Positions 33,594-42,620 of a stretch of DNA of 64,000 nt are shown piece after piece. Origin of the DNA: an uncultured bacterium (GTDB taxonomy: Bacteria > Verrucomicrobiota > Kiritimatiellia > RFP12 > UBA1067); NCBI GenBank assembly GCA_902800055.1, contig CADCCW010000013.1, positions 62,001-126,000 of the forward strand, in the 5' to 3' direction. The translations under genes and the position numbers were made by a program. Within the stretch, counting starts at the first letter, position 1. The number at the start of each line of letters is the position of its first letter. The notes under the pieces were generated by a model. It did no database searches. It was not told the DNA's origin and saw only the letters and a program-made list of their open reading frames with translations.

Positions 33594-34364
33594 ATGCTGA
33601 CCAAACGAGTAATTCCCTGCCTTGACGTGCGCGCCGGCCGCGTCACCAAGGGCGTCAAGTTCAAGAACAACGTCGACCTCGGCGACCCGGTGGAGATGGC
33701 CGTCGCCTATTCCGACGGCGGCGCGGACGAGCTGGTCTTCTACGACATCACCGCGTCGGCGGAGCACCGTCCGATCGACATCGGCATGGTCGAGGCCGTC
33801 GCCAAGTCGGTGCGGATCCCGTTCGCGGTCGGCGGCGGCATCGCCTCGCTCGCGGACATGGAGCGCGTGATCCTCGCCGGCGCCGAGAAGGTGTCGGTCA
33901 ACTCGCTCGCCGTCGCCAATCCGCAGATCATCTCGGACGGCGCGCGCGCGTTCGGCGCGCAGTGCATCGTGCTCGGCATGGACCCGGTGAAGAGCGACCG
34001 CGTCCCCTCCGGCTACGAGATCACCACCCGCGGCTTCCGCGAGTTCACCGGCATGGACGCGGTGGAGTGGGCGAAGCGCGCGGCGGGTCTCGGCGCGGGC
34101 GAGATCGTGGTCAACTCCGTCAACGCGGACGGCACCCGCGAGGGCTTCGAGCTCACCCTGACGCGGCTCATCGCCGAGGCGGTCGACGTGCCGGGGGTCG
34201 CCTCCGGCGGCGCCGGGAAGCCGGCGCATCTCGTCGAGGTGTTCCGCGAGGCGAAGGCCGACGCCGCGATCGTCGCCGGCATGATCCACTTCGGCGACTA
34301 CACCATCGCCCAGATCAAGGCGGAGATGTCCGCCGCCGGCATTCCCACCCGCATGGGCTGGTAG
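33594..34364 (+). CDS. hisF: Imidazole glycerol phosphate synthase, cyclase subunit HisF
   Basis: A 256-residue beta/alpha barrel that uses ammonia from HisH to turn PRFAR into imidazole glycerol phosphate and [24 protein letters not shown] carries the first catalytic aspartate; [30 protein letters not shown] and the C-terminal [12 protein letters not shown] and [12 protein letters not shown] phosphate-binding segments are all present. The second catalytic aspartate lies near [12 protein letters not shown]. It forms an operon with hisH and is followed after 3 bases by the butyrate kinase gene. Confidence 0.96.
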   Translation: MLTKRVIPCLDVRAGRVTKGVKFKNNVDLGDPVEMAVAYSDGGADELVFYDITASAEHRPIDIGMVEAVAKSVRIPFAVGGGIASLADMERVILAGAEKVSVNSLAVANPQIISDGARAFGAQCIVLGMDPVKSDRVPSGYEITTRGFREFTGMDAVEWAKRAAGLGAGEIVVNSVNADGTREGFELTLTRLIAEAVDVPGVASGGAGKPAHLVEVFREAKADAAIVAGMIHFGDYTIAQIKAEMSAAGIPTRMGW

Positions 34365-34367
34365 CTT

Positions 34368-35471
34368 ATGTACCGCATCCTCGTCATCAACCCCGGGTCC
34401 ACCTCGACCAAGGTCAGCCTCTTCGAGGACGAGACCTCGCGCTTCGAGCACAGCCTCTTCCACGACGCGCCGGAGCTCCTCAAGTTCCCGCACGTCAACG
34501 ACCAGCTCGACTTCCGCCGCGGCGTCATCCTCGAGATGCTCCGCGACGAGGGGGTCGACCCCGCCTCGATCGACGCCTTCGTCGGCCGCGGCGGCAGCGC
34601 CCACACCCAGCCCGGCGGGCTCACCGCAGTCGACCGGCGGCTCTTCGACGACACCGTCGCCGGCGTCGGCGGCTCGGAGCACCCGGCCAAGCTCGGGGTG
34701 ATGCTGGCGTGGAAGTTCGCCGAGGAGTTCGCGAAGCCGGCCTTTACCATCAACCCGACGAACGTTGACGAGTACTGCGACTACGCCCGCCTCACCGGCA
34801 TCCGCGGCGTCTACCGCGTCTCGCACTCGCACGTCCTCAACCAGAAGGCCGTCGCCGAGTTCCACGCGGCGAAGCTGGGGCGCAGGTACGAGGACTGCAA
34901 CTTCGTCGTCGCGCACATCGACGGCGGCATCACCGTCTCCGCGCACGAGCGCGGCAGGATGGTGGACGGCAACATGGGCGCGGACGGCGAGGGCGCGTTC
35001 ACGCCGACGCGCATCGGCTCGGTGCCGGTGCTGCAGCTCCTGGACTACATCGAGGCGCACTCCGTCGCGGACGTGCGGCTGCGCTGCTCGCGCGCCGGCG
35101 GCTTCGTGGACCTCTTCGGCACCTCCAACTCCGACACCATCCACGCGCTGGTCGAGCAGGGCGACCGCAAGGCTACGCTTGTCTGGAACACGATGATCTA
35201 CCAGGTCTGCAAGATGGTCGGCGAGATGTCGGCTGTCCTTTGCGGCAAGGTCGACGCGATCCTGCTCACCGGCGGGCTGGTGCGCTTCCAGGACGTCGTC
35301 GACGGCGTCAGGACGCGCTGCGGCTTCATCGCCCCGGTCGAGGTCTATCCCGGCGAGATGGAGCAGGAGGCGATGGCGCTCCCCGCGCTCCGCGCGCTGC
35401 GCGGCGAGCTGAAGCCGCTCGTCTACTCTGGCCGCGACGTCTGGCAGGGCTTCGGCGACATCGGGCTGTAG
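34368..35471 (+). CDS. buk: Butyrate kinase
   Basis: A 367-residue acetokinase-family protein of the butyrate kinase type. ILVINPGSTSTKVSLFED is the N-terminal phosphate loop; FVGRGGSAHTQPGG, NPTNVDEYCDYARLTG and HIDGGITVSAHERGRMVDGN match Buk rather than AckA. It makes ATP from an acyl phosphate while releasing the carboxylate (butyrate, isobutyrate or a branched acid). A Pta-family acyltransferase follows two small genes downstream, so the two probably form an acyl-CoA-to-acid ATP-generating route. The gene begins 3 bases after hisF. Confidence 0.92.
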   Translation: MYRILVINPGSTSTKVSLFEDETSRFEHSLFHDAPELLKFPHVNDQLDFRRGVILEMLRDEGVDPASIDAFVGRGGSAHTQPGGLTAVDRRLFDDTVAGVGGSEHPAKLGVMLAWKFAEEFAKPAFTINPTNVDEYCDYARLTGIRGVYRVSHSHVLNQKAVAEFHAAKLGRRYEDCNFVVAHIDGGITVSAHERGRMVDGNMGADGEGAFTPTRIGSVPVLQLLDYIEAHSVADVRLRCSRAGGFVDLFGTSNSDTIHALVEQGDRKATLVWNTMIYQVCKMVGEMSAVLCGKVDAILLTGGLVRFQDVVDGVRTRCGFIAPVEVYPGEMEQEAMALPALRALRGELKPLVYSGRDVWQGFGDIGL

Positions 35472-35483
35472 GAGGACGGCAAG

Positions 35484-35855
35484 ATGACTTCAAGGATTGG
35501 CGTGGCGACTGCCGTGGGGATGCTGGTCTGCAGCAACCTCTTCATGACCTTTGCGTGGTACTGGCATCTCAAGCTGCAGAAGCCTGGCGAGGCAAGCTGG
35601 CCGATGTACGCGATAATCCTCGTCAGCTGGTCCATCGCCCTGGTCGAGTACATCATCCTCATTCCGGCCAACCGGCTGGGTGCGGCGAGCGGGCTCAACG
35701 TGGCGCAGCTCAAGATCGTCCAGGAAGTGGTGACCGTCTGCGTGTTCGTGCCGTTCATGCTTATCTTCATGGGCGAGAAGTGGCGCTGGGACTACCTCTG
35801 GGCCTTCATCTGCATGGTCGGGGCGGTGTATTTCGTTAACCGCGCGAGGCTGTAG
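35484..35855 (+). CDS. DUF486 family small membrane protein
   Basis: A 123-residue protein with four hydrophobic helices. The family DUF486 is suggested by FMTFAWYWHLK, SWSIALVEYIILIPANRLG, AQLKIVQEVVTVCVFVPFM and GEKWRWDYLWAFICMVGAVYF, from memory. It resembles small multidrug-resistance proteins in size and topology, but its function is unknown. AGGAGG lies 7 bases before the ATG. It is embedded between buk and pta, probably in the same transcript. Confidence 0.8.
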   Translation: MTSRIGVATAVGMLVCSNLFMTFAWYWHLKLQKPGEASWPMYAIILVSWSIALVEYIILIPANRLGAASGLNVAQLKIVQEVVTVCVFVPFMLIFMGEKWRWDYLWAFICMVGAVYFVNRARL

Positions 35856-35903
35856 ACGGCGGCCTGCGCACAAGATCCAAACCTCAGGAAAGGAGACAAG
35901 CCG

Positions 35904-36155
35904 ATGATGACGAAAAAGGAAATGCACGACGAGTTCTGGATGCTTACCAAGGGGATCCTGCAGGATTCGAAGGTCGACACGATTGAGGCCGCCGTGGTGA
36001 AGCGCTGGCTTGAGGAGCACCAGACCGGCAACGAGTTCGGGCTTCTCATCGGCAAGCTCTCGAAGATGCTGTCCGACACCTACATCGACCGCTTCGAGTC
36101 CAAGGAAATCATAGACCTCCTGGGCCACACGCTTAAGCAGCTGCGTGCCGAGTGA
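35904..36155 (+). CDS. Conserved-looking small acidic protein of unknown function
   Basis: An 83-residue, predicted all-helical soluble protein with no cysteine or signal peptide. A strong AAAGGAG precedes two consecutive ATGs, so the exact start could be 35904 or 35907. The pattern of GILQDSKVDTIEAAVVKRWLEEH followed by a second IDRFESKEIIDLL repeat resembles, from memory, a short domain found next to BRCT domains in some proteins. It lies 13 bases before the pta start and is likely cotranslated with buk, the DUF486 gene and pta. Function not recognised. Confidence 0.7.
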   Translation: MMTKKEMHDEFWMLTKGILQDSKVDTIEAAVVKRWLEEHQTGNEFGLLIGKLSKMLSDTYIDRFESKEIIDLLGHTLKQLRAE

Positions 36156-36168
36156 AAGGAGAAGCCAC

Positions 36169-37113
36169 ATGAACCTCGTGGAAAGAATCAAGGCGAAGGC
36201 GCGCGCCAACGTCAAGCGCATCGTGCTGCCCGAAGGCGACGAGCCGCGCACCATCGCCGCGGCCAAGATTGTCGCAGGCGAGGGAATCGCCGAGCCGATC
36301 CTGCTTACCAGGGAGCAGGTAGAGGCGCCGTCCAACCAGGCGAGGCTCGCCGCCTACGCTGCCGCGCTCTACGAGCTTCGCAAGGCGAAGGGCCTCACCG
36401 AGGAGGCGGCCGCCAGGCTCGCGGCGGATCCGATGTACTACGGCATGATGATGGTGAAGCAGGGCGACGCCGACGGGCTGGTCTCCGGCGCCGTCCACTC
36501 GACCGGCGACATGCTCCGCCCCGCGCTGCAGATCATCAAGACTGCGCCCGGCATGAAGCTCGTCTCGTCGAGCTTCCTCATGGAGTGCCCCGACCGCTCG
36601 CTGGGTGACGACGGGTTGCTCGTCTATGCCGACTGCGTGGTCAACCCCTGCCCGACGGCGGAGGAGCTCGCGCACATCGCGATCGCCTCCGCGGAAACGG
36701 CGCGGACGCTATGCGGCATCGCCGAGCCGCGTGTCGCGCTGCTTTCCTTTTCCACGAAGGGGAGCGCCAGCCACGCGCTTGTCGACAAGGTGCGCGAGGC
36801 GACGGAGATCGCGCATTCGCTGGCGCCGAACCTCGCGCTCGACGGCGAGCTCCAGTTCGACGCGGCCATCGTGCCTTCGGTCGGCGCGCAGAAAGCCCCG
36901 GGAAGCGCCGTCGCTGGTCGCGCCAACGTCTTCGTCTTCCCCGACCTTCAGGCCGGCAACATCGGCTACAAGATCACCCAGCGCATCGGCAAGGCATCCT
37001 GCTTCGCCGTGCTGCAGGGGTTGGCGAGCCCCTGCAACGACCTTTCCCGCGGCTGCTCGGTCGACGACATCGTCTCCACCGTCGCCGCCACCGCCGTGCA
37101 GGCCAGCAAGTAG
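36169..37113 (+). CDS. pta: Phosphate acetyl/butyryltransferase (Pta family)
   Basis: A 314-residue acyltransferase converting acyl-CoA plus phosphate to acyl phosphate plus CoA. KRIVLPEGDEPRTIAAA, DGLVSGAVHSTGDMLRPAL, LSFSTKGSASHALVDK and VFPDLQAGNIGYKITQRIG are Pta landmarks, more like phosphate acetyltransferase than the short Ptb type. AAAGGAG precedes the ATG at 36169. With Buk upstream it should form an acid-producing, ATP-making pair; the real acyl substrate (acetyl, propionyl or butyryl) is uncertain. Confidence 0.9.
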   Translation: MNLVERIKAKARANVKRIVLPEGDEPRTIAAAKIVAGEGIAEPILLTREQVEAPSNQARLAAYAAALYELRKAKGLTEEAAARLAADPMYYGMMMVKQGDADGLVSGAVHSTGDMLRPALQIIKTAPGMKLVSSSFLMECPDRSLGDDGLLVYADCVVNPCPTAEELAHIAIASAETARTLCGIAEPRVALLSFSTKGSASHALVDKVREATEIAHSLAPNLALDGELQFDAAIVPSVGAQKAPGSAVAGRANVFVFPDLQAGNIGYKITQRIGKASCFAVLQGLASPCNDLSRGCSVDDIVSTVAATAVQASK

Positions 37114-37183
37114 GCTTAAAGGCCGTTTTGGGGCGGCGGGTTGCCTTGGGGCGGCGGATTTGCGTCTTGGGGCAGATTTTTGG

Positions 37184-37189
37184 TATAAT
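37184..37189 (+). promoter_or_regulatory. -10 box of citrate synthase gene, predicted leaderless
   Basis: TATAAT within GGTATAATTC ends 9 bases before the ATG at 37199. A poor TTGCGT (37160-37165) at 18 bases is the only -35 candidate. Confidence 0.6.
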
Positions 37190-37198
37190 TCACAAGTT

Positions 37199-38557
37199 AT
37201 GGCGGATAATAAGAAATGGCTGAGGGCCCAGGCGGAGAAGGTGCGGGCGGTGGACTACATCGACCCAGCGCTCTACCGCAAGTACGGGGTCAAGCGGGGT
37301 TTGCGCGACGACAACGGCATCGGCGTGCTGGTGGGGCTTACCACCATCGGCAACGTGCACGGATACGTGATGGACGAAGGCGAGCGCCGGGCGGTGCCGG
37401 GCGAGCTCTACTATCGCGGCATCAACGTGCGCGACATCGTGCAGGCCGACCGCCGCGAACACCGTTTCGGCTACGAGGAGACGGCCTACCTGCTGCTTTT
37501 CGGCGAGCTGCCCACTGCGCGCGAACTGGTCGACTGGAAGAACCGCATCGGCGCCCACCGCAAGCTCTCCGACGGCTTCAAGGAGAACGCGATCATGAAG
37601 CATCCGCCGAAGGACCTCATGAACGCGCTCGCCCGCGCGGTGCTCTTCGCCTACGCCTACGACTCCAGCGCCTCGCCGGACGACCTCTCGCTCGAGACCT
37701 GCCTCGCGCAGTCGATGGACCTCATCGGCGCGATGCCGACCATCGCGGCCTATGCCTACCAGGCGAAGGCCCACTACCACGACGGCGGCTCGCTGATGAT
37801 CCGCAATCCGGCCCCGGACAAGTCCACGGCCGAGAACATCCTCATGCTCACGCGCGAGGACGGGCGCTACACCAGGCTCGAGGCGGAGACGCTGGACCTG
37901 GCGCTGATCCTGCACGCCGAGCACGGCGGCGGCAACAACTCGTCCTTCACCACCCACGTCGTCACCTCCGCCCACTCCGACCTCTACTCGTCGGTCGCGG
38001 CGTCGATTCTCTCTTTGAAGGGCTCGCGCCACGGCGGCGCCAACCTCAGGGTCATGCGGCAGATGGACGAGATCAAGTCCAACGTGAAGGACTGGCGCAA
38101 CGGCGACGCGGTGGCGAAGTACCTCGAGCGCATCGCCGACCGCAAGGCCGGGGACGGCTCGGGCCTCATCTACGGCCTCGGCCACGCGGTCTACACGGTG
38201 TCCGACCCGCGCGCGCAGATGCTCAAGGCGAAGGCCGAGGCGCTGGCGAAGGAGAAACGGCGGACCGACGAGATGATGCTCTTCGAATCGATCGAGGAGC
38301 TGGGACCGGCGATCGTGCGCAAGCGCCATCCGCGCGCCGAGGACGTGTGCGCCAACGTCGACCTCTACTCCGGCTTCGTCTACGACATGCTCGGCATTCC
38401 GAAGGACCTCTACACGCCGCTTTTCGCGGTCGCCCGCTGCGTTTCCTGGTGCGCGCACCGGATGGAGGAGCTGGTGAACGCCGGCCCGATCATCCGCCCG
38501 GCCTACAAGCCGATCTTCCGTCCGCGCACCTACGTTCCGCTCAAGGACCGGCGGTAG
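37199..38557 (+). CDS. gltA: Citrate synthase family protein
   Basis: A 452-residue citrate synthase that condenses acetyl-CoA and oxaloacetate. The catalytic triad is visible: H242 in LHAEHGGGNNSSF, H329 in GLGHAVY and D388 in VDLYSGFVYD. The N-terminal third (PGELYYRGINVRDIV, YEETAYLLLFGELPTA) is normal for the family. The length and the NNSSF variant are shared with the longer anaerobe-type synthases. The ATG at 37199 follows a -10 box by 9 bases, so the message is probably leaderless. No other Krebs-cycle genes lie in the window; a biosynthetic role (glutamate precursors) is plausible. Confidence 0.92.
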   Translation: MADNKKWLRAQAEKVRAVDYIDPALYRKYGVKRGLRDDNGIGVLVGLTTIGNVHGYVMDEGERRAVPGELYYRGINVRDIVQADRREHRFGYEETAYLLLFGELPTARELVDWKNRIGAHRKLSDGFKENAIMKHPPKDLMNALARAVLFAYAYDSSASPDDLSLETCLAQSMDLIGAMPTIAAYAYQAKAHYHDGGSLMIRNPAPDKSTAENILMLTREDGRYTRLEAETLDLALILHAEHGGGNNSSFTTHVVTSAHSDLYSSVAASILSLKGSRHGGANLRVMRQMDEIKSNVKDWRNGDAVAKYLERIADRKAGDGSGLIYGLGHAVYTVSDPRAQMLKAKAEALAKEKRRTDEMMLFESIEELGPAIVRKRHPRAEDVCANVDLYSGFVYDMLGIPKDLYTPLFAVARCVSWCAHRMEELVNAGPIIRPAYKPIFRPRTYVPLKDRR

Positions 38558-38568
38558 CCGGGCAAGCG

Positions 38569-38820
38569 ATGCCGATCTACGTCTACGAGGCAAGGGACGC
38601 TAAGCGCGCGTGCGGACGCTGCCGCGGCGGCTTCGAGGTCTCGCAGTCGATCCACGACGCGAAGCTGGAGAGCTGCCCGGACTGCGGCGCGCCGGTCATC
38701 AGGGTGATCCAGGCGCCGGGGCTCGGCCATTCGCAGACCGACCTCAACTACCGCGCCAAGCGCGCCGGCTTCCACTCGCTCAAGCGCGTCGGCCGCGGCG
38801 AATACGAGAAGATGTACTGA
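38569..38820 (+). CDS. FmdB-family zinc ribbon protein
   Basis: An 83-residue protein with the MPIYVYEA start of FmdB-type zinc ribbons, an altered CGRC pair (residues about 15-18) and CPDC (about 38-41), together able to bind one zinc. The tail is basic and extends beyond the ribbon. FmdB proteins are called putative regulators, but their role is unknown. The ATG at 38569 has only a weak ribosome-binding site and lies 11 bases after the citrate synthase stop. Confidence 0.82.
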   Translation: MPIYVYEARDAKRACGRCRGGFEVSQSIHDAKLESCPDCGAPVIRVIQAPGLGHSQTDLNYRAKRAGFHSLKRVGRGEYEKMY

Positions 38821-38845
38821 ACGAAAACAAGAAGGAGGAACCGAG

Positions 38846-40180
38846 ATGAACCTCGCTGAGGCGAAGAAGCGGCTCGCGGCATGCGGCCAGGAGCATGTGC
38901 TCGAATACTGGAAGGACCTCTCGAAGGCGGAGCGCTCAGCGCTGCTCGCCCAGATCGCCACGATCGACCCGAAGAGCGTCAAGGCCTGCGCGGCGGCACT
39001 CAAGGGCGGCGTCGCGGCGACGGTCGACACCTCGCGCGGGCTCGCCCCGAAGGTGGCCGAGCTGAAGGGCGCGGCGCTTGCGCGCGCGGTCGCGGCCGGT
39101 GAGCGCGAGCTCAAGGCCGGGCGCGTCGCGGCGCTGCTCGTCGCCGGCGGCCAGGGCTCGCGCCTCGGCTACGACGGCCCCAAGGGCTGCTACTCGATCG
39201 GCCCCGTCACCGGCGCGCCGCTCTTCCACTTCCACGCGCGCAAGATCCTCGCGCGCTCGCGCCGCTACGGCCGGCCGATCCCGTTCTACGTGATGACGAG
39301 CGAGGCCAACAACGCGGCGACGGTGGAGTGCTTCCGCGCGAACGGCTACTTCGGCCTCGACCCGAAGGACGTCTTCTTCTTCACCCAGGGCATGTGGCCC
39401 GGGATGACCAAGGACGGCAAGATCATCCTCGACGCGCCCGGCCACGTCTTCATGAGCCCGGACGGCCACGGCGGGCTCCTCGCCGCGCTGAAGCGCTCCG
39501 GCGCGCTCGACGACATGAAGCGCCGCGGCATCAAGTCGGTGTTCTTCTTCCAGGTCGACAACCCGCTGGTCGAGATCGCCGACCCGGCGTTCGTCGGCTA
39601 CCACGTGCTCGAGCGGAGCGAATACTCGCTCAAGCTCTGCGCCAAGCGCGACCCGTTCGAGAAGGTGGGCATGCCGATGCTCGTCGGCGGACGCTACCGC
39701 ATGGTCGAGTACACCGAGATGACGAAGGAGCAGTGCCTGCGCAAGAAGGGCGGCAAGCTCTACTACCTCTACGGCTCGCCGGCGATCCACGTCTTCGACC
39801 GCGCGTTCCTGGCGCGCGAGGCGGCGAAGGCGATGCCGCTCCACCTGGCGTTCAAGAAGATCCCGTGCGTGGTCGGCGGCAAGGTGGTGAAGCCGTCCGA
39901 GCCCAACGGCTACAAGTTCGAGAAGTTCATCTTCGACATCCTCCCCAACGCGCGCCGCGCGGCGTTCCTCGCCTTCGACCAGAAGGACGAGTTCTCACCG
40001 GTGAAGAACGCCGAGGGCAACGACTCGCCGGCGACCTGCCGCGCCGACCTGCGCGCGAAGTGGGCGAAGATGCTCGCCGCCGCCGGGGTGAAGGCGCCGG
40101 ACTCGATGCCGCTCGAGATCGACCCCGCCTACGCGCTCGACGCCGCCGACCTTGTCCGCCGCGGCCTGGTGCTGGGCTGA
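38846..40180 (+). CDS. UDP-N-acetylhexosamine/UDP-sugar pyrophosphorylase
   Basis: A 444-residue nucleotidyltransferase of the eukaryote-like UDPGP type 1 family (UAP/AGX). The UTP-binding LLVAGGQGSRLGYDGPKG, PFYVMTSEANNAAT, FFFTQGMWP, SPDGHGGLLAAL and FFFQVDNPLVEIADPAFVGY segments are clear. It makes UDP-GlcNAc or UDP-GalNAc from the sugar-1-phosphate and UTP. Most bacteria use GlmU instead, so a UAP-type enzyme is typical of Bacteroidetes/PVC-like genomes. A strong AAGGAGG precedes the ATG. It could supply UDP-sugars for cell wall or the glycan island. Confidence 0.9.
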   Translation: MNLAEAKKRLAACGQEHVLEYWKDLSKAERSALLAQIATIDPKSVKACAAALKGGVAATVDTSRGLAPKVAELKGAALARAVAAGERELKAGRVAALLVAGGQGSRLGYDGPKGCYSIGPVTGAPLFHFHARKILARSRRYGRPIPFYVMTSEANNAATVECFRANGYFGLDPKDVFFFTQGMWPGMTKDGKIILDAPGHVFMSPDGHGGLLAALKRSGALDDMKRRGIKSVFFFQVDNPLVEIADPAFVGYHVLERSEYSLKLCAKRDPFEKVGMPMLVGGRYRMVEYTEMTKEQCLRKKGGKLYYLYGSPAIHVFDRAFLAREAAKAMPLHLAFKKIPCVVGGKVVKPSEPNGYKFEKFIFDILPNARRAAFLAFDQKDEFSPVKNAEGNDSPATCRADLRAKWAKMLAAAGVKAPDSMPLEIDPAYALDAADLVRRGLVLG

Positions 40181-40211
40181 CTGGCGGCACTGCGGCAGCC
40201 GGCAATTATGC

Positions 40212-40217
40212 TATAAT
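40212..40217 (+). promoter_or_regulatory. -10 box of pheS
   Basis: TATAAT within GCTATAATACGC ends 33 bases before the pheS ATG; the short leader holds AAGGAAG (40234-40240). Confidence 0.65.
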
Positions 40218-40250
40218 ACGCAGATTAATGCGCAAGGAAGACAGGATCAT

Positions 40251-41270
40251 ATGACACTTTCGGAACTAGAGTCGGCCAAGGCCGGCAGCCTCGCGGAGAT
40301 CGCGGCGGCGGCGGACGCCGCGGCGGTCGAGGCGCTGCGCGTCAAGTACGTCGGGCGCAACGGCTCCATCCCCGCGCTCATCAAGGCGATGAAGGACGTC
40401 CCCAAGGAGGAGCGCCCCGCCTTCGGCAAGGCCGTGCAGGCCTGGCGCGCGGAGGTCGAGTCCGCGCTCGCCGCCAAGGGCGCCGGCGCGTCCGGCGCCA
40501 AGGCGTTCGACGGCGACCTCTCCCAGCCTGGGCGCTGGCGCAGCCTCGGCGTCAAGCACCCGCTCACCCGCGTGATCGAGGAGACCGCGCGCATCTTCGG
40601 CCACCTCGGCTTCACCGTCGCCGACGGTCCCGAGCTCGAGAACCGCTTCAACAACTTCACCGCGCTCAACACGCCCCCGCACCACCCGTCGCAGGACCGC
40701 ACCGACACCTTCTGGTTCGGCGACGACTGCCTGCTGCGCACCCAGACCTCGCCGGTACAGATCCGCACGATGCTCGCGAACAAGCCGCCGGTCAGGGTGA
40801 TCTGCCCCGGGCGCACCTTCCGCCGCGACACCACCGACGCCACCCACTCGGCGAACTTCCACCAGATTGAGGGGCTGTACGTGGACGAGACGGCGACGAA
40901 GCCGGTCTCGCTCGCGGACCTGAAGTCCGTGCTCGCCTACTTCGCCCGCGAGATGATGGGCGACGGCGTCACCGTGCGCTTCCGCCCCCACTTCTTCCCG
41001 TTCACCGAGCCCTCGGTCGAGGTCGACTTCTCCTGCCACGTCTGCAAGGGCAAGGGCTGCGGCGTGTGCAAGCAGTCCGGCTGGATCGAGGTCGCCGGCG
41101 CGGGGATGGTCGACCCGCGCGTCTTCCGCCACGTCGGCTACGACCCGGAGCGGTTCTCCGGCTACGCCTTCGGCTTCGGCGTCGAGCGCATCGCGATGAT
41201 CAAGTACGGCATCCCCGACATCCGCTGGCTCTACGAAAACGACCTGCGGTTCCTGCGCCAGCTCGGCTGA
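40251..41270 (+). CDS. pheS: Phenylalanyl-tRNA synthetase alpha subunit
   Basis: A 339-residue class II synthetase subunit that charges tRNA-Phe with PheT. An N-terminal helical tRNA-binding arm (about 1-80) precedes HPLTRVIEETARIFGHLGF, the motif 2 region PGRTFRRDTTDATHSANFHQIEG and the C-terminal FGFGVERIAMIKYGIPDIR. A four-cysteine CHVCKGKGCGVCK insert probably binds zinc. The start at 40251 fits AAGGAAG. The usual partner pheT does not follow; serS does, so the beta subunit must be elsewhere. Confidence 0.95.
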   Translation: MTLSELESAKAGSLAEIAAAADAAAVEALRVKYVGRNGSIPALIKAMKDVPKEERPAFGKAVQAWRAEVESALAAKGAGASGAKAFDGDLSQPGRWRSLGVKHPLTRVIEETARIFGHLGFTVADGPELENRFNNFTALNTPPHHPSQDRTDTFWFGDDCLLRTQTSPVQIRTMLANKPPVRVICPGRTFRRDTTDATHSANFHQIEGLYVDETATKPVSLADLKSVLAYFAREMMGDGVTVRFRPHFFPFTEPSVEVDFSCHVCKGKGCGVCKQSGWIEVAGAGMVDPRVFRHVGYDPERFSGYAFGFGVERIAMIKYGIPDIRWLYENDLRFLRQLG

Positions 41271-41318
41271 GGCCGCGGCACCGCTCATCATCAACTCTTT
41301 CGGAAAGGAACACCCGAC

Positions 41319-42620
41319 ATGATCGACATCAAGAAACTTAGGGACGACTTCGACGCCACCGCCGCCGCGCTCGCGCGCCGCGGGGTGGAGAAGGAAAGGC
41401 TCGCGAAGGCGCGCGACCTCGACGCGAAGCGCCGCGAGCTCATCGCCGAGACCGAGACCCTGAAGGCGAAGCGCAACGCCGCCTCGAAGGAGATCGGCAA
41501 GGTCGCCAAGGAGGGCGGCGACATCGCCGCGGCGAAGGAGGAGATGCGCAAGGTCGGCGACCGCATCGCCGAGATCGACCGCGAGCTCGCGCAGGTCGAC
41601 GTCGACCTCCGCGAGACGCTGCTGATGATCCCCAACATCCCGGCGGAGGAGATCCCCACCGGCCCCGACAGCTCCACCAACAAGGTCGTCCGCATGGTCG
41701 GCGAGTGGAAGGACCCCGACTTCAAGATCCCCACCCACATCGAGATCGGCGAGAAGCTCGGCATCTTCGACTTCCCGCGCGGCGTCAAGCTCACCGGCAC
41801 CGGCTTCCCGATCATCCTCGGCCAGGGCGCGAAGCTCCAGCGCGCGCTCATCCAGTACATGCTCGACCTCCACTGCCAGAAGCAAGGGTATACCGAGATG
41901 CTGCCGCCGTTCGTCGTGAACTCCGAGTCGATGACCGGCACCGGTCAGCTCCCGAAGTTCGCCGAGGACCTCTACCACTGCCAGATCGACGACTTCTGGC
42001 TCATCCCGACCGCCGAGGTGCCGGTCACCAACTACTACCGCGACGACATCTTCGACGGCGTGAGCCTGCCGAAGATCACGCCCGAGACACCCGTCAAGCT
42101 CACCGCCTACACGCCGTGCTTCCGCCGCGAGGCCGGGTCCGCCGGCAAGATGACCCGCGGCATGCTGCGCGTCCACCAGTTCGACAAGGTGGAGATGGTG
42201 AACTTCGTTCATCCGTCCGTCTCGTTCCAGCAGCTCGAGACGCTGGTGAAGGAGGCGGAGGAAGTGCTGACCGGGCTCGGCCTCGCGTTCCGCGTCATCA
42301 TGCTCTCCTCGGGCGACATGGGCTTCTCGGCCGCCAAGTGCTACGACCTCGAGCTCTGGGCTCCCGGCGAGCAGCAGTGGCTTGAGGTCAGCTCCTGCTC
42401 GTGCTTCACCGACTACCAGGCGCGCCGCCTCAACTGCCGCTTCAAGGACGCCGACGGCAAGACCAAGCTCGTCCACACCCTCAACGGCTCGGGCGTGGCG
42501 CTGCCCCGCCTCCTCGTGGCGCTCCTCGAGCAGCACCTCAACGCCGACGGCTCGGTGACCATCCCCGAGGCGCTCCGGCCCTACATGGGAGGCGCCGAGC
42601 GCCTCGAACCCGTGAAATGA
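41319..42620 (+). CDS. serS: Seryl-tRNA synthetase
   Basis: A 433-residue class II synthetase charging tRNA-Ser. The N-terminal coiled-coil arm spans about residues 25-100. TGTGQLPKFAEDLY, the motif 2 block TPCFRREAGSAGKMTRGMLR and the motif 3 region TLNGSGVALPRLLVALLEQH are present. AAAGGAA lies before the ATG at 41319. The TGA overlaps the start of the porin-like gene (ATGA). A matching tRNA-Ser is encoded at 28847. Confidence 0.96.
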   Translation: MIDIKKLRDDFDATAAALARRGVEKERLAKARDLDAKRRELIAETETLKAKRNAASKEIGKVAKEGGDIAAAKEEMRKVGDRIAEIDRELAQVDVDLRETLLMIPNIPAEEIPTGPDSSTNKVVRMVGEWKDPDFKIPTHIEIGEKLGIFDFPRGVKLTGTGFPIILGQGAKLQRALIQYMLDLHCQKQGYTEMLPPFVVNSESMTGTGQLPKFAEDLYHCQIDDFWLIPTAEVPVTNYYRDDIFDGVSLPKITPETPVKLTAYTPCFRREAGSAGKMTRGMLRVHQFDKVEMVNFVHPSVSFQQLETLVKEAEEVLTGLGLAFRVIMLSSGDMGFSAAKCYDLELWAPGEQQWLEVSSCSCFTDYQARRLNCRFKDADGKTKLVHTLNGSGVALPRLLVALLEQHLNADGSVTIPEALRPYMGGAERLEPVK

